Source of the DNA: JAMXLG01 sp963818925
GTDB lineage: Bacteria > Vulcanimicrobiota > Vulcanimicrobiia > Vulcanimicrobiales > Vulcanimicrobiaceae
DNA length: 64,000 nt
NCBI GenBank assembly: GCA_963818925.1
Contig: CAWFTN010000001.1
Span: 744,001 to 808,000 of the forward strand
Direction of reading: 5' to 3'
The translations under genes were made by a program, and so were the position numbers. The notes below the pieces were generated by a model, which saw nothing but the letters and a program-made list of their open reading frames with translations, made no database searches and was not told the origin of the DNA. Of the stretch, positions 36,100 through 45,600 are shown one piece after another (position 1 is the stretch's first letter; every line of letters starts with the position of its first letter).

Positions 36100-36426
36100 A
36101 TGACTCATCTCCCCGTGTACGTCGCCGCCGTTTTTGCCGTGCTGAGCGGCACGATTACCGACAAAACGACCGGCCAGCCACTCGAAGGTGTTACCGTTAC
36201 CGCGACCGCGGGTTCGCACACGTTGCGAGCGCGAACGGATTCCGACGGACACTTTGCGCTTTCCAAAATTGCCGACGGCGATTACGCGTTGCACCTCTCT
36301 TCGCGCGACGTACCGGCGCAGACCGTACACGTGCATGTGCGTGGCACAGCGACGCATGTAACTCTCAAAGCGTGCAGCATGACGCTGGACTATAGTTGCG
36401 GCGCGGGAGATTCCGGCGGCGGCTAA
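36100..36426 (+). CDS. Small exported carboxypeptidase-regulatory-like (beta-sandwich) protein
   Basis: From the ATG at 36100 (GGCGG 5 nt upstream) this is 108 aa. A short hydrophobic start (LPVYVAAVFAVLSG) leads into a CarboxypepD_reg-like beta sandwich: GTITDKTTGQPLEGVTVTA, then RTDSDGHFALSKIADGDYAL. It ends with a small Cys/Gly-rich tail (CSMTLDYSCGAG). Such domains fold outside the cytoplasm and act as carriers or stabilisers. Function unknown. Confidence 0.7.
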   Translation: MTHLPVYVAAVFAVLSGTITDKTTGQPLEGVTVTATAGSHTLRARTDSDGHFALSKIADGDYALHLSSRDVPAQTVHVHVRGTATHVTLKACSMTLDYSCGAGDSGGG

Positions 36427-36467
36427 GGCCCGCTAATCGCGTTCAAGACTCATGAATCGCGTAGCAC

Positions 36468-36473
36468 TACGAT
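36468..36473 (+). promoter_or_regulatory. -10 box of a probable leaderless transcript (DJ-1/YHS gene)
   Basis: TACGAT ends exactly 6 nt before the ATG at 36480 and no Shine-Dalgarno is present, so transcription probably begins at the start codon. Confidence 0.45.
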
Positions 36474-36479
36474 AGCTGC

Positions 36480-37373
36480 ATGAAGCGTTCCGAACTGTTA
36501 CGTCACGCTGCTGCCGCCGGGATCGTGACCGCCGCACTGCCGGTGAGCGCGGGCGCCTCTGCAGCGCATTCAGAGGTTCCTATTCCACGGTTGACGGCGC
36601 CTCATGACGGCGTCCCGGTTGCGTTTTTGCTTTCCGACGGCGCGGTCGTGATCGACTTCGCGGGTCCGTGGGAAGTTTTTCAAGACGCGCACGTCACCGG
36701 ACGCAGCGCACAGGCATTCAACCTGTATACGGTCGCCGAGACGACCAAGCCGGTGGTGACGAGTGCCGGTCTCACGATCGTTCCGCACTATGCGTTCGCG
36801 GACGCGCCGGCTCCGAAAGTCGTTGTTGTGCCGGCGCAGGCTGATCCTACGAATGCCGTCAAGCAATGGCTAAGAGCTAGCGCCGCTCGTGCTGATGTCG
36901 TGATGTCGGTGTGCACCGGCGCGCTCGTGCTCGCGCAAGCGGGCTTACTCAATGGCTATAGTGCCACGACGCATCATAGCGCGCTCGCACAACTCGCGAT
37001 GCAGTATCCTGACATTTCGGTAAAACGGGGTGTGCGGTTCGTGGATAACGGAAAGATCGCGACGTCCGCCGGTCTTTCGGCCGGAATCGATCTCGCGCTT
37101 CACGTCGTCGCGCGCTACTACGGCAAAGACGCGGCGCAGCAAACGGCGTACAACATGGAATATCAAAGCCGCAGCTGGCAGGATGCCGACAATGCGGCAT
37201 ATTTAAAGCCGCCGATTGCGCGCGCCGGAGACGTGCTTTGTCCGGTGTGCTGGATGGAACTCGATCCGAAGCAGTCGCTCGTGTTGTCGTATGCGGGCTC
37301 GAAGTATTATTTCTGTATGCCCTCGCACCGGCAGATCTTCGCTAGCGCTCCGAAACGCTTCGTGAATGCGTAG
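36480..37373 (+). CDS. Exported DJ-1/PfpI-domain protein fused to a YHS-like metal-binding domain
   Basis: This 297-aa protein has a Tat-like or Sec-like start (MKRSELLRHAAAAGIVTAAL). Residues about 45-220 form a DJ-1/PfpI (GlxA-type) domain with the nucleophile Cys in VMSVCTGALVLAQAG and a His nearby (TTHHSALAQL). Residues about 250-297 are YHS-like: CPVCWMELDP and YYFCMPSHRQIFASAPKRF. The Cys positions suggest metal (copper or zinc) binding. DJ-1-YHS fusions are uncommon. The next gene is an AraC regulator overlapping by 8 nt. Confidence 0.8.
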   Translation: MKRSELLRHAAAAGIVTAALPVSAGASAAHSEVPIPRLTAPHDGVPVAFLLSDGAVVIDFAGPWEVFQDAHVTGRSAQAFNLYTVAETTKPVVTSAGLTIVPHYAFADAPAPKVVVVPAQADPTNAVKQWLRASAARADVVMSVCTGALVLAQAGLLNGYSATTHHSALAQLAMQYPDISVKRGVRFVDNGKIATSAGLSAGIDLALHVVARYYGKDAAQQTAYNMEYQSRSWQDADNAAYLKPPIARAGDVLCPVCWMELDPKQSLVLSYAGSKYYFCMPSHRQIFASAPKRFVNA

Positions 37374-38169
37374 TTTTCCGCCGGGCTTTTACACAGGCGA
37401 GAGTACGACGTGGGCGACCGCCGACGCGCTGCTTACCGAGGTTCGGCATGCCGCCGCCAAAGAGGTAGCGCCGCATCAGCACGACGCACCCTATTTCAGT
37501 TTGCTGCTCGATGGCGCATACGAAGAGTGGGGCGACGGCTTTCACCTGCGCTATGAGCCGTACACGCTGGTCTTTCACATGCCGCATACGACCCACGAAG
37601 ATCGCATGCTTGGACCGTCGCGGTTCTTTGCGGTCGATCTGTTACCTAAGTGGGAGAACGTGATCGCTGAGATCGGCGGCGCGCGCGAACACGTCTTCGA
37701 GTTGGGCGGCGGCGACGCGATGTGGCTGGTCCTTCGCCTCTATCGCGAATTTTTGGCGCGAGCCGATGCGGGGCTTGGAGTAGAGTCATTGCTCTACGAA
37801 CTATGCGCGCACGTGACGAAGCGTCCGATGGATGATCTCGTCGAGCCGCCGTGGCTTCGAGTCGTTGACGCCGAACTGCGCGATCGCTTTGCGCAACCCC
37901 TGGCTCTTGCGGGGCTGGCGTCGGCAGCCGGCGTTCATCCGACGCACCTCTGCCGCTCCTTTCGGCGGTTCCGGGGCCATACGATCTCCGATGCAATCGT
38001 CGGCGCGCGCGTGCAATACGTTGCACGGCGCCTGACCGAGTCCGACGAACCGTTGGCGAAGATCGCGATCGAGGCAGGCTTCGCCGATCAGAGTCACATG
38101 ACGCGAATATTCAAACGCGTGACGGGTACGCCGCCGGGGGAACACCGCTCCGCCGTGTTGCGACGTTAG
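37366..38169 (+). CDS. AraC-family transcriptional regulator
   Basis: This 267-aa protein has an N-terminal cupin-like sensor (KEVAPHQHDAPYFSLLLDGA) and two C-terminal HTH motifs: LAGLASAAGVHPTHLCRSFRR and LAKIAIEAGFADQSHMTRIFK, then TGTPPGEHR. It starts inside the end of the DJ-1/YHS gene, so it probably regulates that gene or a redox response. Its stop overlaps the stop of the convergent HdeA-like gene (TTAG). Confidence 0.92.
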   Translation: MRSFPPGFYTGESTTWATADALLTEVRHAAAKEVAPHQHDAPYFSLLLDGAYEEWGDGFHLRYEPYTLVFHMPHTTHEDRMLGPSRFFAVDLLPKWENVIAEIGGAREHVFELGGGDAMWLVLRLYREFLARADAGLGVESLLYELCAHVTKRPMDDLVEPPWLRVVDAELRDRFAQPLALAGLASAAGVHPTHLCRSFRRFRGHTISDAIVGARVQYVARRLTESDEPLAKIAIEAGFADQSHMTRIFKRVTGTPPGEHRSAVLRR

Positions 38170-38507
38170 GAACCGGCGAACTTTCCGATTGCGGTGAACA
38201 TCGGGGTTTGCGGCGCCGTCGCGCAGAAATCGGTCAATTTCTGTGCACGGGCGCGAAGGTCCGCGGTAACGAACTTCGTCGTTCCTGATTTCGCAGACAT
38301 GAAGCCCGTGTACATCATCAACAAATAGCCGCGGTCGCTCAGACTCAAATTCAAGAAGTCGCCGCACGTGATCTTGCTCAGATCGAACTCCTTCGGCGTG
38401 CTCAATTGTGAGAGCGCCTGCGGCGACGGCGTCTGCTGTGCGAACGCAACGGAAACGCCCGAAAACAGCAATGCCGCGGTGAAGACGGCAGTCGTTCGTA
38501 CATTCAT
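38166..38507 (-). CDS. HdeA/HdeB-like small exported protein
   Basis: From the ATG at 38507 the protein is 113 aa with a signal peptide (AVFTAALLFSGVSVAFAQ). The mature part has two Cys (KITCGDFLNL and LTDFCATAP) flanking a helical segment with YLLMMYTGFMSAKSG, the pattern of HdeA/HdeB acid-stress chaperones. It would act in the periplasm at low pH. TATGAT lies 6 nt before the ATG. Confidence 0.7.
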   Translation of the reverse strand: MNVRTTAVFTAALLFSGVSVAFAQQTPSPQALSQLSTPKEFDLSKITCGDFLNLSLSDRGYLLMMYTGFMSAKSGTTKFVTADLRARAQKLTDFCATAPQTPMFTAIGKFAGS

Positions 38508-38513
38508 ACGGTG

Positions 38514-38519
38514 ATCATA
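38514..38519 (-). promoter_or_regulatory. -10 box of a probable leaderless transcript (HdeA-like gene)
   Basis: TATGAT on the minus strand ends 6 nt before the ATG at 38507, with no Shine-Dalgarno. Same geometry as four other genes in the window. Confidence 0.45.
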
Positions 38520-38678
38520 GGCGCTGCAATGCACGCGTGCTATCCCGTTTGCGCACTTTCGGATCCGTTAGCCCCTATAAGCCCGTGACTCGCAAAAAAG
38601 CGTTGTAACTCGTCGATGTTGGTCGCGTCCCGGAACTGCCGTCGATGGTCACGAGCGTTTGTCGAGTATCTTCGTCCA

Positions 38679-39385
38679 CTACATGGTGCGATTCATATGA
38701 GAATAGATCGGGCAGGCCTTTTCAAACAACAATAGACCGTTGTTTGCTCCTGACCAGTCTTGAAAAAACTGGAAGGTTGCAAATCCTACGAATAAGGCTA
38801 TGGTTGCAAGTAGAACCGGGGTGAAGTCGAAGCCGCTCATATCCGTAAGAACGCGCGCCGGGCTCAACTGGATGACGGTGATTTCAGCGAGACGGAAGCC
38901 GCCGGCTTCGATCGAGATCGCCGTTTCTCGTAACTCCTCGAGGGTTCGAATGCCGGTTGCTCCCAATCGGATCGTTCGCTATTGTACATGCGGACCTGGA
39001 AGCGCTCCGATGAGTGCTTCGGATCGTTCCAACCCACCGGCGTGTGTACGGTCTGCGAGCTCGTATTTCCGAGGAGCACCACCGCACCATCGTCGCGCGC
39101 GAGCGCGATCGCGACGACGCATTCGTCGTACACGCGAATGTTGTCTGAGGTGTCCTCGTCGTAGGTGTACGTTTCCCGTTCGCTTTGCACCGGTAACGTC
39201 GAATACATGCGGTATCCGGAGAGACCTTCACGAACGACGAAATACCAAATGAGCGAGTCGTGGTACGGCAATGCGAAGGAATCAGCGGACTGATGCGCGG
39301 CATCCCCGTAATGCTGGACGATGAACGCAACGCGCGTACCATCACCTCCGGATGATAGCGCGCCGCACCGAAGGCATACCACCAC
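38679..39385 (-). pseudogene. Uncharacterised protein, apparently frameshifted
   Basis: Two overlapping frames look like one gene. The first (from a GTG at 39385) has good coding character: HYGDAAHQSADSFALPYHD, WYFVVREGLSGYRMYSTLP and DPKHSSERFQVRMYNSERSD. It then turns into Arg/Ser-rich noise after about residue 140. The other frame takes over with LEELRETAISIEAGGFRL and a membrane helix (VLLATIALFVGFATF). A single-base shift between about 38930 and 38970 would join them. I recognise no family. Two short overlapping genes is the alternative. Confidence 0.4.
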
Positions 39386-39509
39386 GTGAGACCCGGCCAG
39401 ACTCTGCCCAATAAGTTTTGAGCACGCATGGAGCCGCGCAACGGGCAGTGTCGCTAAGCGTACTGCGCCAGGGCTATCCGAACAAGATGAGCGCGGAGGC
39501 GAGCTGACG

Positions 39510-39515
39510 TAACGT
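39510..39515 (+). promoter_or_regulatory. -10 box of a probable leaderless transcript (CPXCG protein)
   Basis: TAACGT ends 6 nt before the ATG at 39522; no Shine-Dalgarno is visible. Confidence 0.35.
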
Positions 39516-39521
39516 TAGCGC

Positions 39522-39719
39522 ATGCCTCTCGAAGCTGACCTCTCGTACAACTGCCCCTATTGTGGCGAAGAGAACGCCATCGGGTTTGATGCCAGCGGCG
39601 GAACGGTGCAGCGTCTCGTTGAGGATTGCCCCGTGTGCTGTAGCCCGATCATTTTTGTGTTGCGCGTCGATGAGGACGGCACTCCATTCGTTGCGTCAGC
39701 CGATCGCGAGAATTCGTAG
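39522..39719 (+). CDS. CPXCG-motif cysteine-rich zinc-ribbon protein
   Basis: This 65-aa protein has two Cys knuckles, NCPYCGEEN and DCPVCCSPI, 26 residues apart, typical of the Cys_rich_CPXG family. It probably binds one Zn2+. Function is unknown; such proteins are cytoplasmic and common in environmental bacteria. The C-terminus (DGTPFVASADRENS) is acidic. Confidence 0.85.
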   Translation: MPLEADLSYNCPYCGEENAIGFDASGGTVQRLVEDCPVCCSPIIFVLRVDEDGTPFVASADRENS

Positions 39720-39734
39720 CCGCTGCATAGCCGT

Positions 39735-40037
39735 CTATCCGAACCCGGAAACCTTTAAATAAAAATCGTTCCAATCGGTAGTGGCGCCGGTCAGTACGAA
39801 TCTGTACTTGCCGCTCCCGGGGCTCGAGCCGGCAAGATACCATGAACCGCTTCCGTTTGGACGCAGCACGATGTGGTGTTGTTCGTAGGGTCCTCTGATA
39901 GCGTCCAACGGGCCACCGAATAGGTACGTTGCACACGCGGTGAAGGTCAGCAGAAAAACGGGAACGTCGGCATCGATCTCGACGAGCGCCGAAGGATCGG
40001 GAACGTTGATCTCGTGGACGTACAGCTCTCTGACCAT
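39735..40037 (-). CDS. Small uncharacterised protein
   Basis: This 100-aa protein has a beta-rich pattern (VHEINVPDPSALVEIDAD, SGSWYLAGSSPGSGKYRFV) and no signal peptide. I recognise no family. Composition is more protein-like than the overlapping alternative frame. The TAACAT box 5 nt before the ATG fits the leaderless pattern seen nearby. Confidence 0.45.
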   Translation of the reverse strand: MVRELYVHEINVPDPSALVEIDADVPVFLLTFTACATYLFGGPLDAIRGPYEQHHIVLRPNGSGSWYLAGSSPGSGKYRFVLTGATTDWNDFYLKVSGFG

Positions 40038-40059
40038 TCACGATGTTATCGCGAAGGCA

Positions 40060-40761
40060 TTAGCGACGCTGGTACGAGTCTGCAAAATTATCGTTTATGA
40101 CGGTTGCTAAACCATTGCTGTTCAGCTGTAGCGTGGTTGTCAGAGTCTCCGTGGAATAACTCCACCCTGCAGGCAATGTTAATTTGCTGCCCAGTGTAGG
40201 CAGCTGTGCGTACGTGAGCGTTGGATCCACGATTTGTGCGTACGACTGCATTACATACACGTCACCATTCGGCGCGGTGAGTTCGAAGATCGGTTGCCCC
40301 GCCAAGTAGATCCAGATCGTGTCGCGCTGGACCTCGTTAGGAACGTAGAATTGCTGTCCGACCGTTGGCTGTCCCGCCGCCGTTTGTATGGTGCCGCGTA
40401 GTCCCATCTCGAGTCCGCCAAAGGTGAACGTCTGTCCGCTTACCGATGATCCCGTCCCGGATATTGCATCCAACACCCAGTGCCGCGGGCCGTTGAGTTG
40501 CGCAGTCTGAGAACCGAATTCTTGGTTCACCTCAGCAACTGTAATCGCGTTCCACTGCGCGGCAGGGCAATCGCTATAGCCAAGCGTGTTATAGATGTAG
40601 GTATTCACGGTCTGCCCCGACTGCACGGATGGGATAATCTCGCAGTAGCGAGCGTCGCGGAGGCCCGTCATAACAACGGGAGCCGGCCCGATGAATGTTC
40701 CATTGTTACCACTGCAGGCCGCAATTACGGCCGAAAGTGCAAATGGAAACCATCTTTTCAT
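40060..40761 (-). CDS. Uncharacterised lipoprotein
   Basis: From the ATG at 40761 this is 233 aa with a lipoprotein signal (ALSAVIAAC) followed by SGNNGTFIGPAPVV, close in style to the DUF4331 lipoprotein start (SGNASPFIGPPPP). The mature part is beta-rich with TFTFGGLEMGLRGT, PNEVQRDTIWIYLAGQP and ELTAPNGDVYVMQSYAQIVD. That last stretch resembles domains that follow dietary-lipid or haem-type ligands, but I cannot name a family. It lies about 200 nt beyond the end of the giant operon, same strand. Confidence 0.65.
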   Translation of the reverse strand: MKRWFPFALSAVIAACSGNNGTFIGPAPVVMTGLRDARYCEIIPSVQSGQTVNTYIYNTLGYSDCPAAQWNAITVAEVNQEFGSQTAQLNGPRHWVLDAISGTGSSVSGQTFTFGGLEMGLRGTIQTAAGQPTVGQQFYVPNEVQRDTIWIYLAGQPIFELTAPNGDVYVMQSYAQIVDPTLTYAQLPTLGSKLTLPAGWSYSTETLTTTLQLNSNGLATVINDNFADSYQRR

Positions 40762-40957
40762 TTCGACACCCAATCTAACGAAAACGGCGACGCTTCGTTT
40801 AGTCTACCGGGTTCACGCGCGGGATGCCATATTAGTCTGCACTATTGCCGATGCGCGCGTGCGCGAGAGCTGGATTCTTGACGAAGAAACCTCTTGGGTT
40901 GAAATCAACGCCAATGGATGGCAACGAAGCGGCGTCATGAAAATGCGCTCATACCGT

Positions 40958-42601
40958 TTACGACAAAATATCGAACGCGAGTCCGCTTCGGCCCTCGCCG
41001 ATACCGATGTCGCTGCGCCGGCTTAGCCAGAGCGTCATCGCGCCGGACGTCCCGCGCGCGAGGCGGTAGATTCGTTCGATGTGCACACCTTCGCGCGGAA
41101 CTTCTTCCAAGAAGAGGCCCGCATCGATGTCTTGCAAAACGCGGGAGCGCGCGCCGTGATCTGCGGTCGGCAACTTGGCTCGCACGAGCTTGACCGTTCC
41201 GGCGGATGTTGCTGCAGCCGGCATGAACGGAATCCAATAGTCGGGTACCGTCGTTCCGAGGCGATACTGCGGCATTGCCGATGCCGAGGACGGCGCCGGG
41301 AACGGCAGCGACGTGTTCCATGCGGTTGCAAGATCGACGCGCGAACCTGAAGCGCCGCAGATCGTGCGCTCGATGCCCCATACCATCGTTGCGAGCTCGT
41401 CACGCAGCAGCATGACATCCTCGATTGCAATGCCGTCTACCGACGCGAGCGCACTTGCGGTCACGAGCAGCTCGTGTGGAAGCGCGGCGACCGCGATCGG
41501 GAGAGTCGACGCGCTCGAGTCGTTCGTTATCGCAAACATTTTCCAACCGCCGGCCGGTCCATCAGTGACAGCGTAGTGCGGCACTACCGTCGGTTTGCCG
41601 AATGTATCGCTGACTGTTAGTGAACCGATCTGGGTGCGCGAACCAATCGAGACAGTGAGAGGAAAACCGAACCAATCGTTGCCGTAGACCAGCGCGAACT
41701 CTCGCAACAGCAACCGTCCGATGTCTTCAGCTGCTGCAGAGAGCGTCCCGAGATCGACGGCCGCGTCCTCCATTTCCCAAAATCGTCGTGCCGGCATACC
41801 GCGAAACGATATAGGCGTCGGCACGGCGCTTTTCGCGGTCGATGGGACGGGCGTCGTCGGCGTCGTTCCGGCAACGCGGTCGAACGTGTACCAATCCGCA
41901 TATCCGCCGTCGTATTCCGATGCAACGTAGCGCGTGCCGTCAATCGATGACGAGAGCGCAAAGTCGTATTCGAACCGATCTGCCTCCCATGCCGTGCCGG
42001 TCGCCGACTCGCTGAACAATGACGCATACCACGCGCGCCATGCTTGCACAACGCCGAAGACGGAACTTGATGCATCTGCCGGAATCGCCGGCGTTGCGGG
42101 CAGCGCACTCGCGGTCGCAACGTCCGCGTACAGCTTGACGCCGTCGATTGCGCGCCCTGCAACGACGCTCGAAACCGCTTGCGCATCACCGGTTTGCGCC
42201 GCGATCGGATACGCGGCGAGATACGTCGCTGCGATTGCCGGTGCAATTTTTGCGTGCGCGAGCATCCGCGCGAACTGTAGGCCGGCCTCTGCTGCTTGCC
42301 GTACATCGGCAGTCGCCGCTGCAGGACGAACGCGCTCGCGCTCGACAACGGCCTCGAGCGGAATGGTACCGTCGTACGCCGCGTCCGCTCCGCTGCCGAG
42401 GGCGCAGCGATCGAGCGCCGTCGTCGTCACGGAGATCGATGCTGAAATCGGTGATCCTCCGTCGTGTCCCGCAAACTCGCCGACCTGCCATTGCCGGCAC
42501 AGCAACCACAGCGGATCGTGTACGCGCGCGGCGAGCGCGTCCGAAAAATCGGCGGAGCGCGCACGCGGTTCGATGCGATACCAGGTCGTGATGGAAGCCA
42601 T
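40958..42601 (-). CDS. Giant-cassette gene 5: uncharacterised 547-aa protein
   Basis: The N-terminus holds a striking motif, HDPLWLLCRQWQVGEFAGHD then GGSPISASI, which I associate with a widespread uncharacterised bacterial family, from memory only. The C-terminal part contains HIERIYRLARGTSGAM and ends FDILS. There is no signal peptide, membrane helix or recognisable enzyme motif. It is the last of five genes, overlapping the 1418-aa gene by ATGA, so it is made together with that product. Middle residues 150-400 are Ala/Ser-rich but include conserved-looking aromatics (RFEYDFALSSSIDGTRYVAS, WKMFAITND). Confidence 0.75.
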   Translation of the reverse strand: MASITTWYRIEPRARSADFSDALAARVHDPLWLLCRQWQVGEFAGHDGGSPISASISVTTTALDRCALGSGADAAYDGTIPLEAVVERERVRPAAATADVRQAAEAGLQFARMLAHAKIAPAIAATYLAAYPIAAQTGDAQAVSSVVAGRAIDGVKLYADVATASALPATPAIPADASSSVFGVVQAWRAWYASLFSESATGTAWEADRFEYDFALSSSIDGTRYVASEYDGGYADWYTFDRVAGTTPTTPVPSTAKSAVPTPISFRGMPARRFWEMEDAAVDLGTLSAAAEDIGRLLLREFALVYGNDWFGFPLTVSIGSRTQIGSLTVSDTFGKPTVVPHYAVTDGPAGGWKMFAITNDSSASTLPIAVAALPHELLVTASALASVDGIAIEDVMLLRDELATMVWGIERTICGASGSRVDLATAWNTSLPFPAPSSASAMPQYRLGTTVPDYWIPFMPAAATSAGTVKLVRAKLPTADHGARSRVLQDIDAGLFLEEVPREGVHIERIYRLARGTSGAMTLWLSRRSDIGIGEGRSGLAFDILS

Positions 42602-45600
42602 CAGCTCGCTGCCTCGCGGTCGACGACACGGATCGCGCTCAAGTCAATGGACGGAACCTCCGGCGTCGCCGCCGTTGCATTGTACGGAAAGTAGAGCGCC
42701 GGCAAGTAATGGCCGAGTGCGACAAGCGCATCGGAATCGACGCCGCGAATTTTCGCGAGGTCGAGTGCTTCAAGCACCGATCCTTCGAGCGATTCGAGCG
42801 TCCATTCCGGAAACGCGTCGGGTGCGACGGCGAGCAAAATCGCCTGTGGCGCGCGAGCGGTCGGATTGGAGTAGTCGAATGCGAGCCCCGTCGTTTGGGA
42901 GGCTGCCGGAACGACGTCGATCCACTCGTCGATCGATAAACCTGCCATCTGTGCACCCGGCGGCTGAGTTCCGGGCGTCCAGGAGATGAACGACAGCGTG
43001 CTATTCGACGGCGGCGGCGCTGCGTCGAGCCCGCCCCAGCGGGCACCTGAGGTAGCGCCCCACTGAGAGACAGCCGGCAACGAGAACGGAGCACCGGCAA
43101 GGCTTTCGGCAAGGAGCATCGACGCATGCATTCGTTCGACGCCCACGCGAACGCGCGCGGCGCGTTGCAGAAATCGCATCGATGCGAATGCATCGCCGCC
43201 TTGCAGCGACACGCTATTGGTCCACAGGTTCGAGAGCGACGCGGTCGCGACAGCGGCAAACGCGAGAAGTACGACGAACGAGGATCCGAAGATTGCTTGC
43301 AATCGTGCAACGTCGTACGCGACTTGTACGTCGTTCGCAGTGGTCGCGCGATCGAAACCTTGCGCGAGTTTGCCGAGCGTCGCGATACGCGCCGAAAGAT
43401 CGGCGGACGCCGCTGCGGCCTGCGAAGCCCAGTTACTCGTATCGATTGCCGGAACTGAACCGGTTACGCCAAAGGAAGCGGCGCCGAGCAACGCGGCCGC
43501 CGTAGGCGGTGATTGCGCGAGCGCTGCGGACGCTGCGTGCAGCTGCGACTCCGCGGCATCCGCACGTGTCTTCAGTTCTAACGGATCGACGGCGAACGGC
43601 GTGTCGCTCGGGCCGGCCAAATCCGCCGGTGTGAGTGCGCGAGCGCCGTTCACTACGCGCGCGATCGCACGCGAGAGCGCGAGCCATTCAGCGAGTCCAA
43701 TCGTCTGCGCCGTCCACGCCGCGTTCCGATCCGTGACCAAGCTTGCTGCCGCGTCGGCTGCAGTGCCGGCGGGACGATGCGCTCTCGCAGCGGTGAGAAT
43801 TCGCGTCGCGAGCTCAGGTCCTCCGTTCACGGCGTCCGGCAATGCCAGCACATCGAGCGGCGCAAGTCCGAGTTCGTTAAAGCCGAACTCCACCGTGACG
43901 GGAGTTGCTGCCGCAAACGCTACACGCAAGCGCACGCGCGCCGGATCGCCGAGCAATGCGCCCGCCCAAGCGTTGAGGCGAGGTTCCGCGGCCGCACGCG
44001 GCGTGGAGGTCCAACCGGTTGCCGTCGTGTCGAGCGCGAGGCTCATCACACGATACGTCGAGGCGATACCGCTGCGCGGCGTCGTAACGAACGCAACGTC
44101 CGGCGGCGGCGTGTCGCCGCGTGCGATCGCATCAAGCGTCGCTCCCGCACGCAGCGTGTTGCCGCGCGTCAATTGATGCACGCTTTCGGCGAGCGCGAGA
44201 TCCGCCGCCGCGTCGAGCGCACCGGCTACCATTTCGAGTGCGGCCGTCGTGCCGGTTCGTTCCGGCGTTCCGCTCGCGGGCAAGCCCGCACCATTCCAAA
44301 ACGTCGAACTCGTTTGAAAAGCGCGCACGAGCGCGAGTCCGTCCACAACATCGAGCGCGCTTGCAGTGTCGCTCGGAGCTACCGCCCGGAACGCGTCGAT
44401 AAAACGGTCCAACGCCGCGTCGTGAAGTGCTCGCTCGAAGCGATACCCGAGAACTGCGCCGAGCGATTGACCGGTGCGCATTGCGTCGAGCACATGCAAT
44501 CCCGAGCGCACACGCTGCGAAGAAAGATCAAGTGCAAACGGTCTTCCCGGATCACCCGCATGCGCAAGATATCCCGAACGCAGCACGGCCGATGTGGTTG
44601 CGCGATCCAGCGACGGAGCGTGAATGTAACCGCTTGACGGCGTCGGTGCAGTCGCCGGCCGGACGTTTTCGACCCAACCGTACGCGCCGAGCACGATTCC
44701 GCCGTTCGCGTTTGTCGCGCGGGTCTGATCGAGCCGCGATTGCGCGAGCGAACTGATCCAGGAATCCAACCGATATGAGGCGAGATCGAAGACTTCGCGC
44801 ACGGCCGCATCCAAGTCGCTCGCCGAGAAGCTGGCGAGCGTTCCGAACGCTTTCCAAAACGCAACGAACGCGGGCACACTGGGATCGTTCTTGAGACCGT
44901 CGAGAACCGTCCCAACTGCTCCGCGCCCCGGGAGAACACGTTCGAGCACGCTCCATGCGTCAGGTCGGGTCGCATCGAATCCTACCAGCTCCGCTTCAAT
45001 GCGCTCTACCGGTTGAGCGATGTTAGCTGCAAGCAGTAAATCGAAGGCCGTATCTACGTACGCGCGCAGCGCTGCAAAACGCAAGAGATAGAAGAAGAGC
45101 GGCGCCGGTGACTGCGGAGGCGTCGCGTCGCGCAACGCCTGCCAACCCATCGCCGCCAACTGTGCCACGTACGACGGTGCAGGTTGTCCTGCGAGCGGCG
45201 CATCGGCGACGAGTTCGCTTCCCAATCCGCGAGAATGCGCTGAGTACGTCGCATTGGCGAGGCGTGTCGCGGCGAGCGGAGCGCCGATCGTGGCTGTATC
45301 CGCCGCCGTCTTCGTAGCAAGGTTCGTCCACCACGTTGCATTCAAATCGTTCTTTGCGAAGTTGAAGAACGTAAACGCGTACTCCGGGCCGACCATTCCG
45401 CGCGCGGCGTACGAAACAGAACTCGGAGTCATGCCAAGCACCGCAACGAGCGCCGCTTCGACATCGCTCGCGCCGGTCAGGCGCGGAACGTTTGCGACGG
45501 ACTGTTCCCACGTTGCGCGCAGTTTCGTAAGCAACGGCGGGAGTTGCGTCTGCACCGGATCGCTTTGCAACGCCGTCCATTGCGCGTTCGAGCAAACGGG

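Noticed and set aside
38560..38660. Stretch that looked vaguely tRNA-like beside the HdeA-like gene
   Set aside because: No cloverleaf, no T-loop consensus and no CCA-like end could be found.
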